This document shows, piece by piece, positions 7,938-15,241 of a stretch of 40,518 nucleotides of DNA. This DNA comes from Ideonella sp. MAG2 (GTDB lineage Bacteria; Pseudomonadota; Gammaproteobacteria; Burkholderiales; Burkholderiaceae_C): NCBI GenBank assembly GCA_004359425.1, contig PTEU01000002.1, positions 1,636,891 to 1,677,408 on the forward strand. The letters are read 5' to 3'. Every line of letters starts with the position of its first letter. Position 1 is the stretch's first letter. The position numbers were made by a program, and so were the translations under genes. The notes beneath the pieces were generated by a model that saw nothing but the letters and a program-made list of their open reading frames with translations, ran no database searches and was not told the origin of the DNA.

Positions 7938-8674
7938 CCACCTCACCCGCCAACGCCGGCAAGTTGAAACGCAAGAGCGCCGTGCGCGCACGCGCATCGG
8001 CGGACAGCACGGAGATGCTCTTGCTCACGGCCCAAAGGCTTTTTGCTGAACGGGGCATCGATGCAGTGTCTTTGCGGGAGATTGCGCGTGAGGCGGGGCA
8101 ACTCAATAACTCAGCCCTGCACTACCACTTTGGTTCCAAAGATGAATTGATTCGCGCCATTCTCGTGCGTGGCATGCAAAAAATAGATGCACTGCGCAAG
8201 GAATATATTGAGCGTATTGTGGCTATGGGCCGGCAAGGTGAGGTGCGTGCCATTGCTGAAGCCATTGTTTGGCCCCTGGCCAGTGGTTTGGTGAACGAGC
8301 AAATGAGCACCTATAACCGATTTTTTGCCAATGCACAGATTCATCCCGATATCGATTTGGCTGCGCCAAGGAGCGAGGAAGCTGATATCGGTTTTCGTCG
8401 AACCATGGAGTTGCTGGAGCCCTTGCTGCCTCATTTGCCTTCTGTGGTGTTGCGGCAGCGCTTTCTATCTGGCATTTCATTTGTGATTTTCAGCTTGGCA
8501 GACTTTGAGCGCATTAAATTGCGCCGGGACAAGAGCAAGCGCAGCTTCGATTTACAAAGAGCCATTGATAACCTAGTAGATATGTTGTGTGGTGCCTTGC
8601 AAGCGCCGGTGTCAGAGCAAGTCACGCAACGCCTCAATGAGAACAATTTACGAGTAGACCAAAAGATAGCATAA
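7934..8674 (+). CDS. TetR/AcrR-family transcriptional regulator
   Basis: A 246-residue protein with an N-terminal helix-turn-helix at about residues 30-75: LLTAQRLFAERGIDAVSLRE, then IAREAGQLNNSALHYHFGSK, the latter being the classical TetR recognition-helix region. The C-terminal part is a helical ligand-binding domain of the kind found in regulators of acyl-CoA catabolism. The first 25 residues are basic and probably disordered. It is divergent from the truncated AidB-like gene and is followed after 69 bases by a Bug receptor gene on the same strand. It therefore probably controls uptake and use of one carboxylic acid, with a CoA ester or the free acid as ligand (inference). Base composition is slightly lower in GC than its neighbours. 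Confidence 0.9.
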   Translation: MTTSPANAGKLKRKSAVRARASADSTEMLLLTAQRLFAERGIDAVSLREIAREAGQLNNSALHYHFGSKDELIRAILVRGMQKIDALRKEYIERIVAMGRQGEVRAIAEAIVWPLASGLVNEQMSTYNRFFANAQIHPDIDLAAPRSEEADIGFRRTMELLEPLLPHLPSVVLRQRFLSGISFVIFSLADFERIKLRRDKSKRSFDLQRAIDNLVDMLCGALQAPVSEQVTQRLNENNLRVDQKIA

Positions 8675-8743
8675 CAACAAGCCTATAACCGGCGAATCGA
8701 CCCCAACCGCGCTTACTTCAATGACCAGCCCCAGGAGACATCG

Positions 8744-9715
8744 ATGATTAAGAGACTGACAGGACTGCTGTTCGCATGCATGATGGTGTATATGCCTTTG
8801 GCCATTGCCCAAGACGCATTTCCGAGTAAACCCATCCGCATTGTTGTGCCTTACCCCCCTGGCGGGCCTACGGATTCAATTGCCCGGCTCGTCGGGCGCT
8901 CTGTGTCTGCGCAATTGGGCCAACCTGTTTTGGTTGAGAACCGTGCTGGTGCATCGAGCACTTTGGGCACCCATTTTGCAGTACAGCAGCCGGCTGATGG
9001 CCACACCTTGCTGGTGGTTGCTGCGCATGTGGTGACCAATGCAGCCATGGGCATGAAACTTCCTTACGACCCGATGAAGGATTTAACCCCGGTGGCCACC
9101 TTGGCTTGGATGCCTATCATTGTGGCCGTTAACCCGAGCGTACCGGCGACGGATATGAAGGGTTTGGTGGACTGGATCGGAAAGCAAGACAAGCCCGTGC
9201 AATATGGCAGCCCGGGTGAAGGTACGATGACCCAATTCTGGGGCGAACTGTTTGCGCAGCGGAACAAGCTGAAGTTGCAGCACATTCCCTATAAAGGCTC
9301 GGCCGATGCTGCGCGCGCCACCATTGCGGGCGATGTCCCCTTGCTTTTTGATGTGGGCGGTATCACAGCCAATATGATCAGCCAGGGCAAACTCAAGGGT
9401 ATTGTGACGCCCGGAAAGCAACGCGCACCTGGCCTGCCGAATTTGCAGACAGTACGAGAAGCTGGTTTTCCAGACCTGGAGTCGGATACCTTTCTGGGTT
9501 TGATGGCACCTGCCAATTTGCCGAAACCTGTCTTGAATAAAATCAATGAAGCAGTGAATCGTGCGCTGAAGGAAGCCAGTGTCGTGAGTGCCCTGAACAC
9601 CATGAGTTTGACCCCTGCAGGCGGCACACCCGAGGAATTTGGCAAAACACTGACATCGGCCTTGGAGAAATGGTCGGCAGTGGCTCGTGACGCCAACATC
9701 AAAGCCTCCAACTGA
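8744..9715 (+). CDS. Bug/TctC-family periplasmic solute-binding protein (first of three)
   Basis: A 323-residue tripartite-tricarboxylate-type receptor. The signal peptide MIKRLTGLLFACMMVYMPLA ends at about AIA-QDAF. The mature protein starts with the family hallmark PSKPIRIVVPYPPGGPTDSI and keeps ENRAGASSTLG, YGSPGEGT and HIPYKGSADA. Bug proteins bind carboxylates or amides in the periplasm and, when not beside tctAB genes, often serve as orphan receptors; no tctA or tctB is present here. The ATG at 8744 follows CAGGAGACATCG, a good ribosome site. It is downstream of tetR and followed by a strong hairpin at 9740-9771. Confidence 0.93.
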   Translation: MIKRLTGLLFACMMVYMPLAIAQDAFPSKPIRIVVPYPPGGPTDSIARLVGRSVSAQLGQPVLVENRAGASSTLGTHFAVQQPADGHTLLVVAAHVVTNAAMGMKLPYDPMKDLTPVATLAWMPIIVAVNPSVPATDMKGLVDWIGKQDKPVQYGSPGEGTMTQFWGELFAQRNKLKLQHIPYKGSADAARATIAGDVPLLFDVGGITANMISQGKLKGIVTPGKQRAPGLPNLQTVREAGFPDLESDTFLGLMAPANLPKPVLNKINEAVNRALKEASVVSALNTMSLTPAGGTPEEFGKTLTSALEKWSAVARDANIKASN

Positions 9716-9739
9716 TTGCCATAGTTTCAATGAATCCCC

Positions 9740-9771
9740 CTACGGTGACTGCCAGTGCGGCAGCACCGTAG
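9740..9771 (+). terminator. Strong hairpin after the Bug gene
   Basis: CTACGGTG at 9740-9747 pairs with CACCGTAG at 9764-9771, and inside it CTGCC (9749-9753) pairs with GGCAG (9759-9763) around loop AGTGC, with one bulged A. The paired region totals 13 bp. No run of T follows, so it may act as a transcript-stabilising or weak intrinsic terminator. It also argues against the GTG at 9755 as the start of the next gene. Confidence 0.55.
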
Positions 9772-9814
9772 CGGGTGGCGTTCTCGCCAGCATTTCTTCG
9801 ATTTAGGCTTGAAA

Positions 9815-10156
9815 ATGTCCAGTATGATTTTTCAATCTCGTGTTCTGAGTGACTTTGCACAGCCACAGAGGCCTGATTTCAACATCATTCATACCGAGGT
9901 GTTTTCAAACCCAGCCTGCACACCTAACCGCGAGCGCGCCTCAAAACTGGCGGATCTCACCGTCCGCGAGGTCGATGTGGTGCGCCTGTTGGCGCAAGCC
10001 ATGCCCAATAAGAAAATCGCGCGCAGTTTGGGCTTATCGCCCGAGACCGTGAAGTGGCACCTGAAGAACATCTACAACAAGCTTGGCCTGACCACGCGAG
10101 ATGAAGTGGCCGCGCTCTGTTGGCAAAACGTTCAGTTCAATGATCGCTCGGTTTGA
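9815..10156 (+). CDS. Small LuxR-type helix-turn-helix protein
   Basis: A 113-residue protein that is little more than a LuxR/GerE DNA-binding domain. LTVREVDVVRLLAQAMPNKK is followed by IARSLGLSPETVKWHLKNIY and NKLGLTTRDEVAAL, covering the four-helix HTH in the C-terminal 65 residues. The first ~45 residues (MSSMIFQSRVLSDFAQPQRP onward) show no known sensor domain. ATG 9815 is preferred over GTG 9755, because the latter lies inside the hairpin after the Bug gene. It may regulate the neighbouring acyl-CoA dehydrogenase operons, or may be the surviving C-terminus of a larger MalT-like regulator; neither can be shown here. It converges with the tandem dehydrogenase gene. Confidence 0.75.
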   Translation: MSSMIFQSRVLSDFAQPQRPDFNIIHTEVFSNPACTPNRERASKLADLTVREVDVVRLLAQAMPNKKIARSLGLSPETVKWHLKNIYNKLGLTTRDEVAALCWQNVQFNDRSV

Positions 10157-10222
10157 CTGACTGACCGACGCTAAGACCCCTTAAGGTGCTGGGGCGGGCC
10201 CAATGCCCCTGCCTGTCCGGGC

Positions 10223-10247
10223 CCCCAAGGAGTTCTGGTCCTTGGGG
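10223..10247. terminator. Bidirectional hairpin between convergent genes
   Basis: CCCCAAGGA (10223-10231) and TCCTTGGGG (10239-10247) form a perfect 9-bp stem with a 7-base loop. The hairpin lies in the 101-base gap between the ends of the LuxR-type gene and the tandem acyl-CoA dehydrogenase gene. There is no T-tract, but position and strength fit a terminator serving both strands. Confidence 0.55.
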
Positions 10248-10257
10248 CCGTTCAAGT

Positions 10258-12651
10258 TCAGCGCTGGCCTAGCAAGGCGACCATGCTGCCCAGGTGGTGG
10301 TGGTGATCCCCCAGCAACACATCGTTGGCGACCAAGCGCCGGGCATGGTGGCTGATGGCGGTTTCGTCTTGCAAACCGACGGCACCGTGCAGTTGCAAAC
10401 AATCCAGCGCCAGGCTGCGGCCCGCCTTGCCAGCCATCCATTTGGCGGCACTGACGCGACAGGCGCGCTCGGTAGCCGAGAGCACAGGCGTTGAGGTGTT
10501 GCTCCAAGCCGCTGCGGCCTCACGCAGCAGCGATTGCGCATGTACCCAGCCTCGGTAGTGCTCGACCACCCGATGCTGCAGCGCCTGGTAGTCGGCCAGG
10601 CTTTTGCCAAACTGCTTGCGGGTGCGCATGTACTCCACCGTGAGCGCCAGCGCCCGGCGCATGCTGCCCACGCTTTCGGCGCACAGGGCCACGGTCGCGA
10701 AGGCCAAGGCTTCGTTCCAGATGTTGGCGGCTTCTTCGCCCTCGGCCACACGGTCTGCGGCCGACACGCGAACGCCTTGCCAGATCAAGTCTGCTGCGCC
10801 ACGGCCGTCGTGCAAGCGCCGGTTCTCTACCGTCAAGCCGGGTGCGTTGGCGGCACAGTCAAACAAAGCAAACCCACCCCCAGCCACGCCCTTGTCCAAG
10901 CGCGCTCGCACCATCACACGGCTAGCCACATCGGCCCCCAATACCAACACGTTTCGTCCTCTCAGGACCCAGCCGTCGCCGTCGGGTGTGGCGGTGACGG
11001 GCTCGGCTCGTTCGGTGTGGGCCACGGCCACAAAAGCGCCCTGCTGCAAGGCGGCTAGCGCTTCCTGCCTGCCTCTGAACGCTGTCGCCTGCCTCAGCAC
11101 CTGCTGCGGCAACACGGATGCCCAGAGCACGGGCTCTAGCACCAAGGACTCGCCCATGGCAGCCATCACAGGCAAGAGGTCCGCCAAGGTGCCACCAAAA
11201 CCTCCGTCGCTTTCGGGCAGCACCAGGCCCTGCACGCCCAGCGCGCCAAAGCCGGACCAAAACGCCTCGTCCACGCGGGTGGTTCTGCCCAGCATGGCGC
11301 TGCGCTGGTCAAAGCTGTAGGTCTCGGCCAAGAGGCGGCGCATGCCCTCGTCGAGCATGACCTGATCCTCGCTCATGTCAGCAGCCAGGGGCTGGTCCAA
11401 CGTGGTTTGACCGCCAAAGATGGCCTTGGCCACGATGCCGCGCTGCACCTCAGACGTGCCGCCGCCCAGCGTGATGCCCCGGTAGCGCCACATGTGCAGG
11501 GTCAGGTTGCCCGCGTGCCCGGGCACCAGCGGCGTGGCTGAGGGTGTGCCCGACAAAGCATTGGCGTCGAACACCAGGCCGTCCGCGCCCAAGAAGTCTT
11601 GGTGGAGTTGGTGCAGGTCTTGCAAGACCTCATTGCCTTGCAGCTTGAGCAGCGAAGCTTCCAGCGCCGGCTCATGCCCGGCCTCCACCGCACGAACCGT
11701 GGGCCACCAAGCCGCCTCCATGGCGCGCACCCGAATGTCCAGCTCGGCATAGCGGCGGGCGTAGGCATCTTGCGCGAGCAAAGACGCCCCATTCGGGCCA
11801 CGCCCTTGGGCCAGGTGCGGGGTCTCGTTCAGCGCCGCACGGCATTCGGCCACCCGCGCCACAAACAGCCGCTCGGTCACCAGCAAGCCCTTGGCCACGG
11901 ACCAACCAGCACTTTCAGTGCCGACCAGGTTCTCGACGGGCACGCGCACCTCGTCGAAGAACATCTGCACATGAAATACCCCCCCGTGCATGAAGCGAAT
12001 CGGCCGGACTTCCACGCCCTGAGTGCTGAGGTCGATCAGCAGGACAGAGATGCCGTCTTGCTTGCGCGGTGCATCGGGGTCGGTACGCGCCAGCACCAGC
12101 ACCCAATTGGCCCAGTGGCCATAGCTTTGCCAAATCTTGGTGCCGCTCACCACGTAGTGGTCTCCCTCGCGCCGTGCGGTGGTGCGCAGCGAGGCCAAGT
12201 CGGAACCCGCCTCGGGCTCCGAGTAACCTTGGGCCCAGAAGTCATCAAACGACAGCATCCGGCCCAAGAAGCGCTGTTGTTGCTCGGCTGAACCATGGCG
12301 CATCAGGGTCGGCCCAATGGTGTCAATGCCAAGGTTTTCATACACCGGCGCATCGATCTGGGTGATCTCTTCCCGAAAAATTGCTTGCTGAGCCAGTGAC
12401 CAGCCCGTGCCGCCATGCTCCTTCGGCCAGCCAGGAGCCACCCAGCCCCGCGCATGCAGAATCTTCTGCCAGCGCATGGCCTGCTCGCGGGTGACCAAAC
12501 AGTGCGCGCGCACGGCGGCGGCAATGTCCTCAGGTACGGCGGTTTGCAGAAAGCCGCGCACTTCGGCGCGGAAGGCGTCGAGGTCTACGGCGTCTGGCGG
12601 GGCTTCGCGCGGGGTTGCGGAGGTTGGGGTCACGGTGTCGGTCTCTGGCAA
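10258..12651 (-). CDS. Tandem acyl-CoA dehydrogenase (two dehydrogenase domains in one chain)
   Basis: A 797-residue fusion of two acyl-CoA dehydrogenase domains. Domain 1 (about 25-415) has GYSEPEAGSDLASLRT at 142-157 and GGGTSEVQRGIVAKAIFG at 396-413. Domain 2 (about 430-797) is more divergent but keeps MRTRKQFGKSLADYQALQHR at 675-694 and LQLHGAVGLQDE at 752-763. The usual catalytic Glu of YEGT is a Gly in domain 1, and domain 2 ends HHHHLG, so any base must sit elsewhere, as in the heterotetrameric dehydrogenases of steroid side-chain degradation that use two unlike subunits. That comparison is from family knowledge; the substrate is unknown. The start is uncertain: TTG 12651 gives this length, GTG 12636 is possible, and neither has a good ribosome site because a repeat element lies directly upstream. 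Confidence 0.85.
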   Translation of the reverse strand: MPETDTVTPTSATPREAPPDAVDLDAFRAEVRGFLQTAVPEDIAAAVRAHCLVTREQAMRWQKILHARGWVAPGWPKEHGGTGWSLAQQAIFREEITQIDAPVYENLGIDTIGPTLMRHGSAEQQQRFLGRMLSFDDFWAQGYSEPEAGSDLASLRTTARREGDHYVVSGTKIWQSYGHWANWVLVLARTDPDAPRKQDGISVLLIDLSTQGVEVRPIRFMHGGVFHVQMFFDEVRVPVENLVGTESAGWSVAKGLLVTERLFVARVAECRAALNETPHLAQGRGPNGASLLAQDAYARRYAELDIRVRAMEAAWWPTVRAVEAGHEPALEASLLKLQGNEVLQDLHQLHQDFLGADGLVFDANALSGTPSATPLVPGHAGNLTLHMWRYRGITLGGGTSEVQRGIVAKAIFGGQTTLDQPLAADMSEDQVMLDEGMRRLLAETYSFDQRSAMLGRTTRVDEAFWSGFGALGVQGLVLPESDGGFGGTLADLLPVMAAMGESLVLEPVLWASVLPQQVLRQATAFRGRQEALAALQQGAFVAVAHTERAEPVTATPDGDGWVLRGRNVLVLGADVASRVMVRARLDKGVAGGGFALFDCAANAPGLTVENRRLHDGRGAADLIWQGVRVSAADRVAEGEEAANIWNEALAFATVALCAESVGSMRRALALTVEYMRTRKQFGKSLADYQALQHRVVEHYRGWVHAQSLLREAAAAWSNTSTPVLSATERACRVSAAKWMAGKAGRSLALDCLQLHGAVGLQDETAISHHARRLVANDVLLGDHHHHLGSMVALLGQR

Positions 12652-12661
12652 GGGGTTGAGT

Positions 12662-12685
12662 TAGGGCCTGTTCACACTATTTTTC
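12662..12685 (+). repeat. Left terminal inverted repeat of the MITE-like element
   Basis: 24 bp identical to the reverse complement of 12907-12930. The match stops at the next base on both the outer and inner sides, which defines the repeat boundaries sharply. Confidence 0.9.
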
Positions 12686-12693
12686 CAAGTGCG

Positions 12694-12791
12694 AATGGGC
12701 TGAAAACAGCGCCAATCAAGGCGCGCGACGACGGCCAGACTGGAGTCTGGCCTAGGAGTGCAACGACGAGTGGCGTTGTTTTCAGCCCATT
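12694..12791. repeat. Internal stem-loop A of the MITE-like element
   Basis: AATGGGCTGAAAACA (12694-12708) pairs perfectly with TGTTTTCAGCCCATT (12777-12791), continued by GCGCC/GGCGT with one wobble. Within the loop, GGCCAGACT and AGTCTGGCC form a second compact hairpin at 12733-12752. Confidence 0.85.
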
Positions 12792-12799
12792 CCCTTCGG

Positions 12800-12898
12800 G
12801 TTGCGGCCAAAAAGGCCATGCGCGGCGTTGCGAAGCCTTGCCGGGGGAAAACCCCGGCTGCGTTTCGCGCCTTCCGCATGGCCTTTTTGATCCGCAAC
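12800..12898. repeat. Internal stem-loop B of the MITE-like element
   Basis: GTTGCGG (12800-12806) pairs with CCGCAAC (12892-12898), and AAAAAGGCCATGCG (12809-12822) with CGCATGGCCTTTTT (12875-12888). GCGAA (12830-12834) pairs with TTCGC (12864-12868), and the tip is CCGGGG-GAAAA-CCCCGG-like at 12841-12857. Confidence 0.85.
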
Positions 12899-12906
12899 GC
12901 ATCTTC

Positions 12907-12930
12907 GAAAAATAGTGTGAACAGGCCCTA
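12907..12930 (-). repeat. Right terminal inverted repeat of the MITE-like element
   Basis: Exact inverse copy of 12662-12685, ending CAGGCCCTA. The flanking base outside is G here and T on the left, so no duplication longer than TA is seen. Confidence 0.9.
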
Positions 12931-13090
12931 GATGCGGCGCTGTTCAGTGGCTGGCTGGGCCCAATAGCCTCAGAGGTGTCGCCAAGCCTTGCTGGGCGAC
13001 AGCATGGGTTCACACCCGCCTGCATCTGGAACATGAGCAAGCATGCAAGATAGGCCCGGCGCGCGCGCCCCCCGCCACGGGGGGGGCGAT

Positions 13091-13111
13091 GCGGCGCACT
13101 GGTTGCGCCGC
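13091..13111 (-). terminator. Hairpin just downstream of iclR
   Basis: GCGGCGCA (13091-13098) and TGCGCCGC (13104-13111) form a perfect 8-bp stem with loop CTGGT, four bases after the iclR stop codon on the minus strand. A second G/C-only dyad (CCCCCC/GGGGGGG around 13068-13086) follows it. No T-tract is present. It is a probable terminator for iclR. The remaining DNA from 12931 to about 13065 holds nothing I recognise. Confidence 0.55.
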
Positions 13112-13114
13112 AGT

Positions 13115-13939
13115 TCAGCGCAGTGAGTTTTGCCGCTCGGCAAAGGCCACCAAATCCACCAGCCTTGGCCCCAGTCGCTGGACCAGCTCCTTGGGTTTGA
13201 GGCGATGGCCGGGCACAGCGCAATTGAACAAGAGTTGGCGCGAGCCATAGGGAATGCGCGAGGCCACACCCACCGCGTGCACGCCATACCCCGAGTCGCC
13301 ATAGTTGGTGGAGAAGCCGTGCTGGGCCAAGGTGGCAAGGCTTGCTTGCAGTCCAGCTCGGCAGCGTTCGATCTCTTGCGGCCTGGCTTGCTCGACACGG
13401 GCCAGAAATGCCCGCCTTTGTTCGGCGTTCAAGCTGCCCAGCCACGCACGCCCCATGGCCGTTTCGACCACGCCGCGAACCGCCCCTACCGCAGGGCGCA
13501 TCAAGGTGCCCTGTTCATGCACCATCGACTCGATGTAGATCACATCCAGGTCGATGGTGACGCCCACAGAGACGGCCCCCTCGATGCTGAGCGCCAGGGC
13601 TTGCATGGCTGGGCGGATGTGGGCCAACAAGGGCGTGGCAATGACATACGGATAGCCCAAGGCGACGGCCGCCGGGCCGATGAAGTAGCGGTCAAGGCGG
13701 GCGTCGTGGTCCAAGTAGCCCAGGGCTTGCAGGGTTTGGCACAGCCGGGTCACGGTAGGCCTGGGGATGCCCAGCTTGTCAGACAGCTCGCTGTTGGCGT
13801 GTGGCCTGGGCTCGGTCACAAAGCACTGCAAGATCATCAAGCCCTTGGCCAAGGTGCCGGCAAAGTGGGGGTTGTCCTCGCGCCAGTCTTCCAGGTCGGT
13901 TTGGTGGCGCAGGCGTCGGATGGCCGTGGGGGTTGTCAT
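13115..13939 (-). CDS. IclR-family transcriptional regulator
   Basis: A 274-residue regulator with the winged helix-turn-helix at about residues 25-85 (FAGTLAKGLMILQCF, ELSDKLGIPRPTVTRLCQTL, QALGYL). The IclR effector-binding domain runs from about 100 to 270 and includes RGVVETAMGRAWLGSL and GYGVHAVGVASRIPYGS. This family commonly controls aromatic or aliphatic acid catabolism and often represses its own gene and a divergent operon. Here it is divergent from an acyl-CoA dehydrogenase-Bug-CoA-transferase set, with a 19-bp palindrome in the 77-base gap, so it almost certainly regulates that set. The N-terminal 20 residues are basic. Confidence 0.93.
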   Translation of the reverse strand: MTTPTAIRRLRHQTDLEDWREDNPHFAGTLAKGLMILQCFVTEPRPHANSELSDKLGIPRPTVTRLCQTLQALGYLDHDARLDRYFIGPAAVALGYPYVIATPLLAHIRPAMQALALSIEGAVSVGVTIDLDVIYIESMVHEQGTLMRPAVGAVRGVVETAMGRAWLGSLNAEQRRAFLARVEQARPQEIERCRAGLQASLATLAQHGFSTNYGDSGYGVHAVGVASRIPYGSRQLLFNCAVPGHRLKPKELVQRLGPRLVDLVAFAERQNSLR

Positions 13940-13957
13940 GGTGGTCTCGCGTTTTCC

Positions 13958-13976
13958 AGTTTCAATATTTGAAACT
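13958..13976. promoter_or_regulatory. Operator palindrome between iclR and the acyl-CoA dehydrogenase gene
   Basis: AGTTTCAA-TAT-TTGAAACT is a perfect dyad with 8-bp arms and a 3-bp centre, in the short gap between two divergent start codons (13939 and 14017). A further half-site, CAGTTTCG, follows at 13977-13984. Its location and form fit an IclR-family operator controlling both directions. Confidence 0.75.
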
Positions 13977-14016
13977 CAGTTTCGCCATTGTGACGCGAAG
14001 ACCTAGAGTCCCGACC

Positions 14017-15177
14017 ATGATTCGCGACCCTGACCATCTCCAAGACCTGCTTGCCACCACCCGCCGGTTTGTGAAAGATCGCTGGCACCCTTTGGAGGCT
14101 GAGATTGAAAAGCTTGACCATGTGCCCGATGCACTGGTCGATGAGTTGCGCCAAGGCGGCTACTTTGGCTGGAGCATTCCCACCGAATACGGCGGCCTGG
14201 GGCTCACCACCGAAGAACTGGTGATGGGCGCGTTTGAGATCTCTCAAGCCTCGGTGGCGCTGCGAGCACGGGTTGGCACCAACACGGGCATCGGTTCAGA
14301 AGCCCTGGTGGCAGACGGCACGCCCGAACAAAAGGCACGCTGGCTGCCGCGCATGGCCACTGGCGAGCTGACGGGCTGCTTGGCCTTGACCGAGCCAGAC
14401 GCCGGCTCCGAGGCCAGCAACGTGAAGACCAGCGCGCGCAAAGACGGCGACAGCTATGTGCTCAACGGCAGCAAATGCTTCATCACCAATGCCCCGCTGG
14501 CGCATTTGTTCACCGTGATTGCGCGGACTGATGCGGACACCAAAGGCAGCGCGGGACTGTCGGCCTTCATCGTGGAGAGGGGTACGCCTGGCTTGAGCAC
14601 GGGGCAGCCCTACCGCAAGATGGGCCAGGCGGCCTCCCCCGTGTCGGACGTGTATTTTTCGGACTGCCGCGTGCCTGCCGCCAACTTGATTGGTGGGGTC
14701 GAAGGCGTGGGCTTCAAGACGGTGATGAAGGTGTTGAACAAACAGCGCTTGCACTTGGCAGCGCTTTGCACCGGGCCTGCCATGCGCATGCTGGACTTGG
14801 CTCTGGCGCACACCCGGCAACGCGAGCAGTTTGGCCAGCCGGTGGCCAACTTCCAGCTGGTGCAGGCCATGATTGCCGACTGCCAGACCGAAATTTTTGC
14901 CGCTCGCTCGATGATTCTGGAAGCCGCACGGGCCCGAGACCGGGGCGAGGACGTGGCGTTGACGGCCTCGATGTGCAAGTACTTTGCCTCTGAGATGTGC
15001 GGGCGCGTGGCTGACCGCTGCGTGCAGATGTTTGGTGGCTCGGGCTACGTGGCGGACTTCAGCCCCATCGAGCGCTACTACCGTGATGTTCGCTTATTCC
15101 GCCTGTATGAGGGCACCAGCCAAATCCACCAGCTCAATATTGCCAAACAGGTGTTGCAGCGCCATGCGGCCTCTTGA
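14017..15177 (+). CDS. Acyl-CoA dehydrogenase
   Basis: A 386-residue enzyme of standard length. Flavin and substrate motifs are LALTEPDAGSEASNVKTSA near residue 125, and FITNAPLAHLFTVIART after it. RQREQFGQPVANFQLVQ lies near 268, and the C-terminal RLYEGTSQIHQLNIAKQVL carries the usual catalytic Glu. It removes two hydrogens from an acyl-CoA and passes electrons to ETF. ATG 14017 is chosen because it places MIRDPDHLQDLLATTRRFVK at the normal N-terminus; upstream in-frame sequence belongs to the iclR promoter region. It heads an operon with a Bug receptor and a CoA-transferase, so the substrate is probably an imported carboxylic acid activated by CoA transfer (inference). Confidence 0.93.
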   Translation: MIRDPDHLQDLLATTRRFVKDRWHPLEAEIEKLDHVPDALVDELRQGGYFGWSIPTEYGGLGLTTEELVMGAFEISQASVALRARVGTNTGIGSEALVADGTPEQKARWLPRMATGELTGCLALTEPDAGSEASNVKTSARKDGDSYVLNGSKCFITNAPLAHLFTVIARTDADTKGSAGLSAFIVERGTPGLSTGQPYRKMGQAASPVSDVYFSDCRVPAANLIGGVEGVGFKTVMKVLNKQRLHLAALCTGPAMRMLDLALAHTRQREQFGQPVANFQLVQAMIADCQTEIFAARSMILEAARARDRGEDVALTASMCKYFASEMCGRVADRCVQMFGGSGYVADFSPIERYYRDVRLFRLYEGTSQIHQLNIAKQVLQRHAAS

Positions 15178-15241
15178 CGCCGTCGGCACAGTGCACCGAT
15201 CTCTCGTTACCTGAGTCCATCGCTTTCTAAAGGAGTTTGCT

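Larger units (their letters stand above)
12662..12930. mobile_element. 269-bp palindromic MITE-like element with 24-bp perfect terminal inverted repeats
   Basis: The left end, 12662-12685 (TAGGGCCTGTTCACACTA, then TTTTTC), is repeated exactly in inverse orientation at 12907-12930. If the outer TA on each side is a target duplication, the element proper is 12664-12928. Inside are two large stem-loops, 12694-12791 and 12800-12898, so the whole can fold into a cruciform. It contains no credible gene. Size, perfect terminal repeats and TA borders fit a non-autonomous miniature element mobilised by a transposase elsewhere in the genome. I do not recognise the family. It sits between iclR and the tandem dehydrogenase gene, about 10 bases from the latter's TTG start. 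Confidence 0.75.

Noticed and set aside
12841..12857. CCGGGG-GAAAA-CCCCGG as a stand-alone terminator
   Set aside because: It is the tip of stem-loop B inside the MITE-like element, so it is better explained as part of that repeat.
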